From Methanobacteriota archaeon (GTDB lineage: Archaea > Hydrothermarchaeota > Hydrothermarchaeia > Hydrothermarchaeales > JACQPM01): 14,658 bases of DNA. This document shows positions 13,592 through 14,658 of the stretch, in pieces. The translations under genes and the position numbers were made by a program. Each line of letters begins with the position of its first letter. Position 1 is the first letter of the stretch. The stretch lies in the NCBI GenBank assembly GCA_016207475.1, contig JACQPM010000005.1:1-14658 (forward strand), read 5' to 3'. The notes beneath the pieces were generated by a model. The model worked only from the letters and a program-made list of their open reading frames with translations. It made no database searches and was not told where the DNA came from.

Positions 13592-14011
13592 CTAGGGCCT
13601 CGCGTTCTTGACCTTGAGCTGCTCGGCGTAGAGGGTCCGCATCAGCTCCCGGGCCCCGAGGACCTTCTCTCCCCTGGCCGCCTCGACCTTGGCAGGGATC
13701 CCCTTGAAGGAGGGCATGCCCGTGGAGTTGGTGTCGTGCCCCGTGAGGTAGTTCGCCCACGGGCCCATGGGGATGAAGACGATGGCCTCGTGCGGATATT
13801 GCCGGGATTTGACGGCCCTGACGCTCACGGCCCCCCGCTCGGTGGAGACCCGGACCGTGTCGTTCTCGTTCACCCCGAGCTTGGCCATGTCGCTGGGGTC
13901 GAACTCGCAGATCCCGGCGGCCTTGGTATACAGCTCCAAATCTTTCCCGGTCTCGATGGCCTCCCCCTGGTAGATAGTCCTTCCAGTGATGAGGGTCACG
14001 TCTAGGGCCAA
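13592..14011 (-). CDS. fwdD: Formylmethanofuran dehydrogenase subunit D (molybdopterin dinucleotide-binding)
   Basis: 139 aa from TTG 14011, chosen because GGAGGAGAG stands just upstream and the family's VTLITGRTIYQGEA motif then sits at residues 5-18. GTG 13999 is a less likely start. FwdD is the C-terminal pterin-binding lobe that is part of one chain in formate dehydrogenases but a separate subunit here, pairing with FwdB. Visible features are the ADP-binding-fold beta strands (CEFDPSDMAKLGV, NDTVRVSTERGAVSVRAV) and the IPMGPWANYLTG segment that contacts the dinucleotide cofactor in relatives. It is first in the fwdDAC cluster. Its FwdB partner is not in this window. Confidence 0.95.
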   Translation of the reverse strand: MALDVTLITGRTIYQGEAIETGKDLELYTKAAGICEFDPSDMAKLGVNENDTVRVSTERGAVSVRAVKSRQYPHEAIVFIPMGPWANYLTGHDTNSTGMPSFKGIPAKVEAARGEKVLGARELMRTLYAEQLKVKNARP

Positions 14012-14070
14012 GCTCTCTCCTCCAGCTCCGGATTAACGATGACTCCTTAACCTCTCAAAAGGATTCGGTA

Positions 14071-14079
14071 TTTATAAAT
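14071..14079 (-). promoter_or_regulatory. TATA box of the fwdDAC operon
   Basis: TTTATAAAT, palindromic in its core, lies just beyond the stop codon of the thioesterase gene. Transcription on the minus strand would start near 14046-14050, leaving a leader of about 35-40 nt with GGAGGAGAG before the TTG. The fwd genes therefore have their own promoter and need not be read from the thioesterase gene. Confidence 0.65.
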
Positions 14080-14556
14080 CTACCCTCCTCTCTTCCCCAG
14101 CTCCTCCAGCCTCCTCCTCCTCCGTTCCTGCCCCTCCTCGAACCTCCTCTTCTCTTCCCCGGTGGTTGGGACGATGGGCGGTATCTCGGTGGGCCTCCCG
14201 TCCTCCCCCAGGGCCACCATGGTGAGGAAGGAGCTGCCCACGGCCCTCACCTCTCCGGTGTCCAGGTCCTCGGCCCTTATCTCCACCTCCACCTCCATGG
14301 ACGTCCGCCCGGTGCAGTTGATCCTGGCATCCAGGATGAGCAGATCCCCGACATATACCGGGGCCAAGAAGTTCATGTGATCGATAGAGGCGGTGACCAC
14401 GTTGGACCGGGTGTGCCTCTTTGCCACGATGCCAGCGATCTCGTCCACCTGCCGCAGTATGGCGCCGCCGAAGACGTTGCCGGCGGCGTTGGCGTCCGTC
14501 GGGAACATCGTCCTGGCCAGGGTTGCCATAGAATCCTTTGCCGTCTTACCTTCCAT
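14080..14556 (-). CDS. Hot-dog acyl-CoA thioesterase (YciA/BACH-like)
   Basis: 158 aa, ATG 14556 preceded by GAGGTGA (14561-14567). These enzymes hydrolyse acyl-CoA thioesters in the cytoplasm. The block MFPTDANAAGNVFGGAILRQVDEIAG (residues 17-42 when read in parts) corresponds to the long central helix region of the family: N23 and D38 line up with the catalytic Asn and Asp of YciA and ACOT7 type enzymes. The strand ASIDHMNFLAPVYVGDLL and the segment GRTSMEVEVEIRAED follow, as expected for one hot-dog domain. The end is a highly charged helix (EEGQERRRRRLEEL), a common feature here. Substrate chain length is not readable. It is adjacent to fwdDAC on the same strand but separated by that operon's own promoter, so no functional link is implied. 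Confidence 0.92.
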   Translation of the reverse strand: MEGKTAKDSMATLARTMFPTDANAAGNVFGGAILRQVDEIAGIVAKRHTRSNVVTASIDHMNFLAPVYVGDLLILDARINCTGRTSMEVEVEIRAEDLDTGEVRAVGSSFLTMVALGEDGRPTEIPPIVPTTGEEKRRFEEGQERRRRRLEELGKRGG

Positions 14557-14581
14557 AAGCTCACCTCTTGGAGAAGTTAGA

Positions 14582-14608
14582 TATATTCTGCCTTCCAGAT
14601 TTAAAAAA
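14582..14608. promoter_or_regulatory. Divergent promoter region of thioesterase gene and tRNA-Arg
   Basis: For the tRNA (plus), TATATT at 14582-14587 lies 22-27 nt before the mature 5' end, the standard TATA position. For the thioesterase gene (minus), TTTTTTAA, the complement of 14601-14608, would start RNA near 14580, about 24 nt before the ATG. The two promoters overlap head to head. Confidence 0.5.
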
Positions 14609-14658
14609 GGGCCTGTAGTATAGCCCGGATAGTACGTAGGGCTTCGGACCCTGTAGCC
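14609..14658 (+). tRNA. tRNA-Arg (anticodon UCG), 5' part, cut by window edge
   Basis: The 50 bases fold as acceptor 5' strand GGGCCTG, then TA, a D arm with stem GTAT/GTAC and loop AGCCCGGATA, one base, then anticodon stem TAGGG/CCCTG around loop CTTCGGA. Anticodon positions 34-36 are TCG, reading CGA and probably other CGN arginine codons. The D-loop GG and T33 are present. The variable region, T arm and acceptor 3' strand lie beyond the window. Confidence 0.9.

Noticed and set aside
12332..14005. 557-codon open frame antisense to fwdA and fwdD
   Set aside because: Shadow frame; fwdA and fwdD on the other strand have intact active-site motifs and ribosome binding sites.
1..14658. CRISPR array, rRNA genes, transposase or integrase genes
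   Set aside because: I found no regularly spaced repeats, no rRNA-like stretches, and no reading frame with recombinase motifs on either strand, including inside the putative inserted segment.

Overview
The window looks like chromosomal DNA of an anaerobic, probably thermophilic archaeon. It carries formylmethanofuran dehydrogenase genes, TATA-box promoters of archaeal type, GC-rich DNA with AGG-dominated arginine codons, and GTG/TTG starts behind Shine-Dalgarno sequences. The lineage cannot be fixed from sequence reading alone.

Layout. (1) 1-851, minus strand: mobA, then the 5' part of moeA (cut by the left edge). Both act in molybdenum/tungsten cofactor maturation. (2) 949-8505, plus strand: a tight operon diverging from mobA. 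It encodes a cytoplasmic DMSO-reductase-family molybdopterin oxidoreductase, two closely related four-cluster ferredoxin subunits, a small protein between them that resembles the C-terminal tail of the first ferredoxin, a TorD/NarJ-type chaperone, and a radical SAM protein. No membrane anchor subunit is visible. (3) 8671-11061, plus strand: one gene for a membrane-anchored exported protein with Ig-like repeats and a split FecR-like domain. (4) 14011-11086, minus strand: fwdD-fwdA-fwdC, the C1-fixing or C1-oxidising formylmethanofuran dehydrogenase subunits, without fwdB. (5) 14556-14080, minus strand: a hot-dog acyl-CoA thioesterase. (6) From 14609, plus strand: the 5' part of tRNA-Arg(UCG), divergent from the thioesterase gene.

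The strongest unusual signal is that the exported-protein gene sits in a segment of about 2.6 kb bounded by a perfect 18-bp direct repeat (8455-8472 and 11100-11117). The repeat lies in the 3' ends of two convergent genes, the radical SAM gene and fwdC. Joining the outer flanks across a single repeat copy restores a stop codon in both: the radical SAM protein would end ...SGRGAP* and FwdC would end ...GLLYLRKP*. FwdC now ends ...GLLYLKKPI*. The segment therefore looks like a single-gene cassette, with its own promoter and T-run terminator, that was inserted site-specifically at the overlapping 3' ends of two genes and supplied both with replacement ends. No integrase is present inside it.

Functionally, mobA/moeA supply the bis-MGD-type cofactor needed by both the DMSOR-family enzyme and formylmethanofuran dehydrogenase. 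The TorD-like protein probably assists cofactor insertion into the oxidoreductase. The two ferredoxin subunits would carry electrons to or from it. The enzyme's substrate and the role of the radical SAM protein are unknown.
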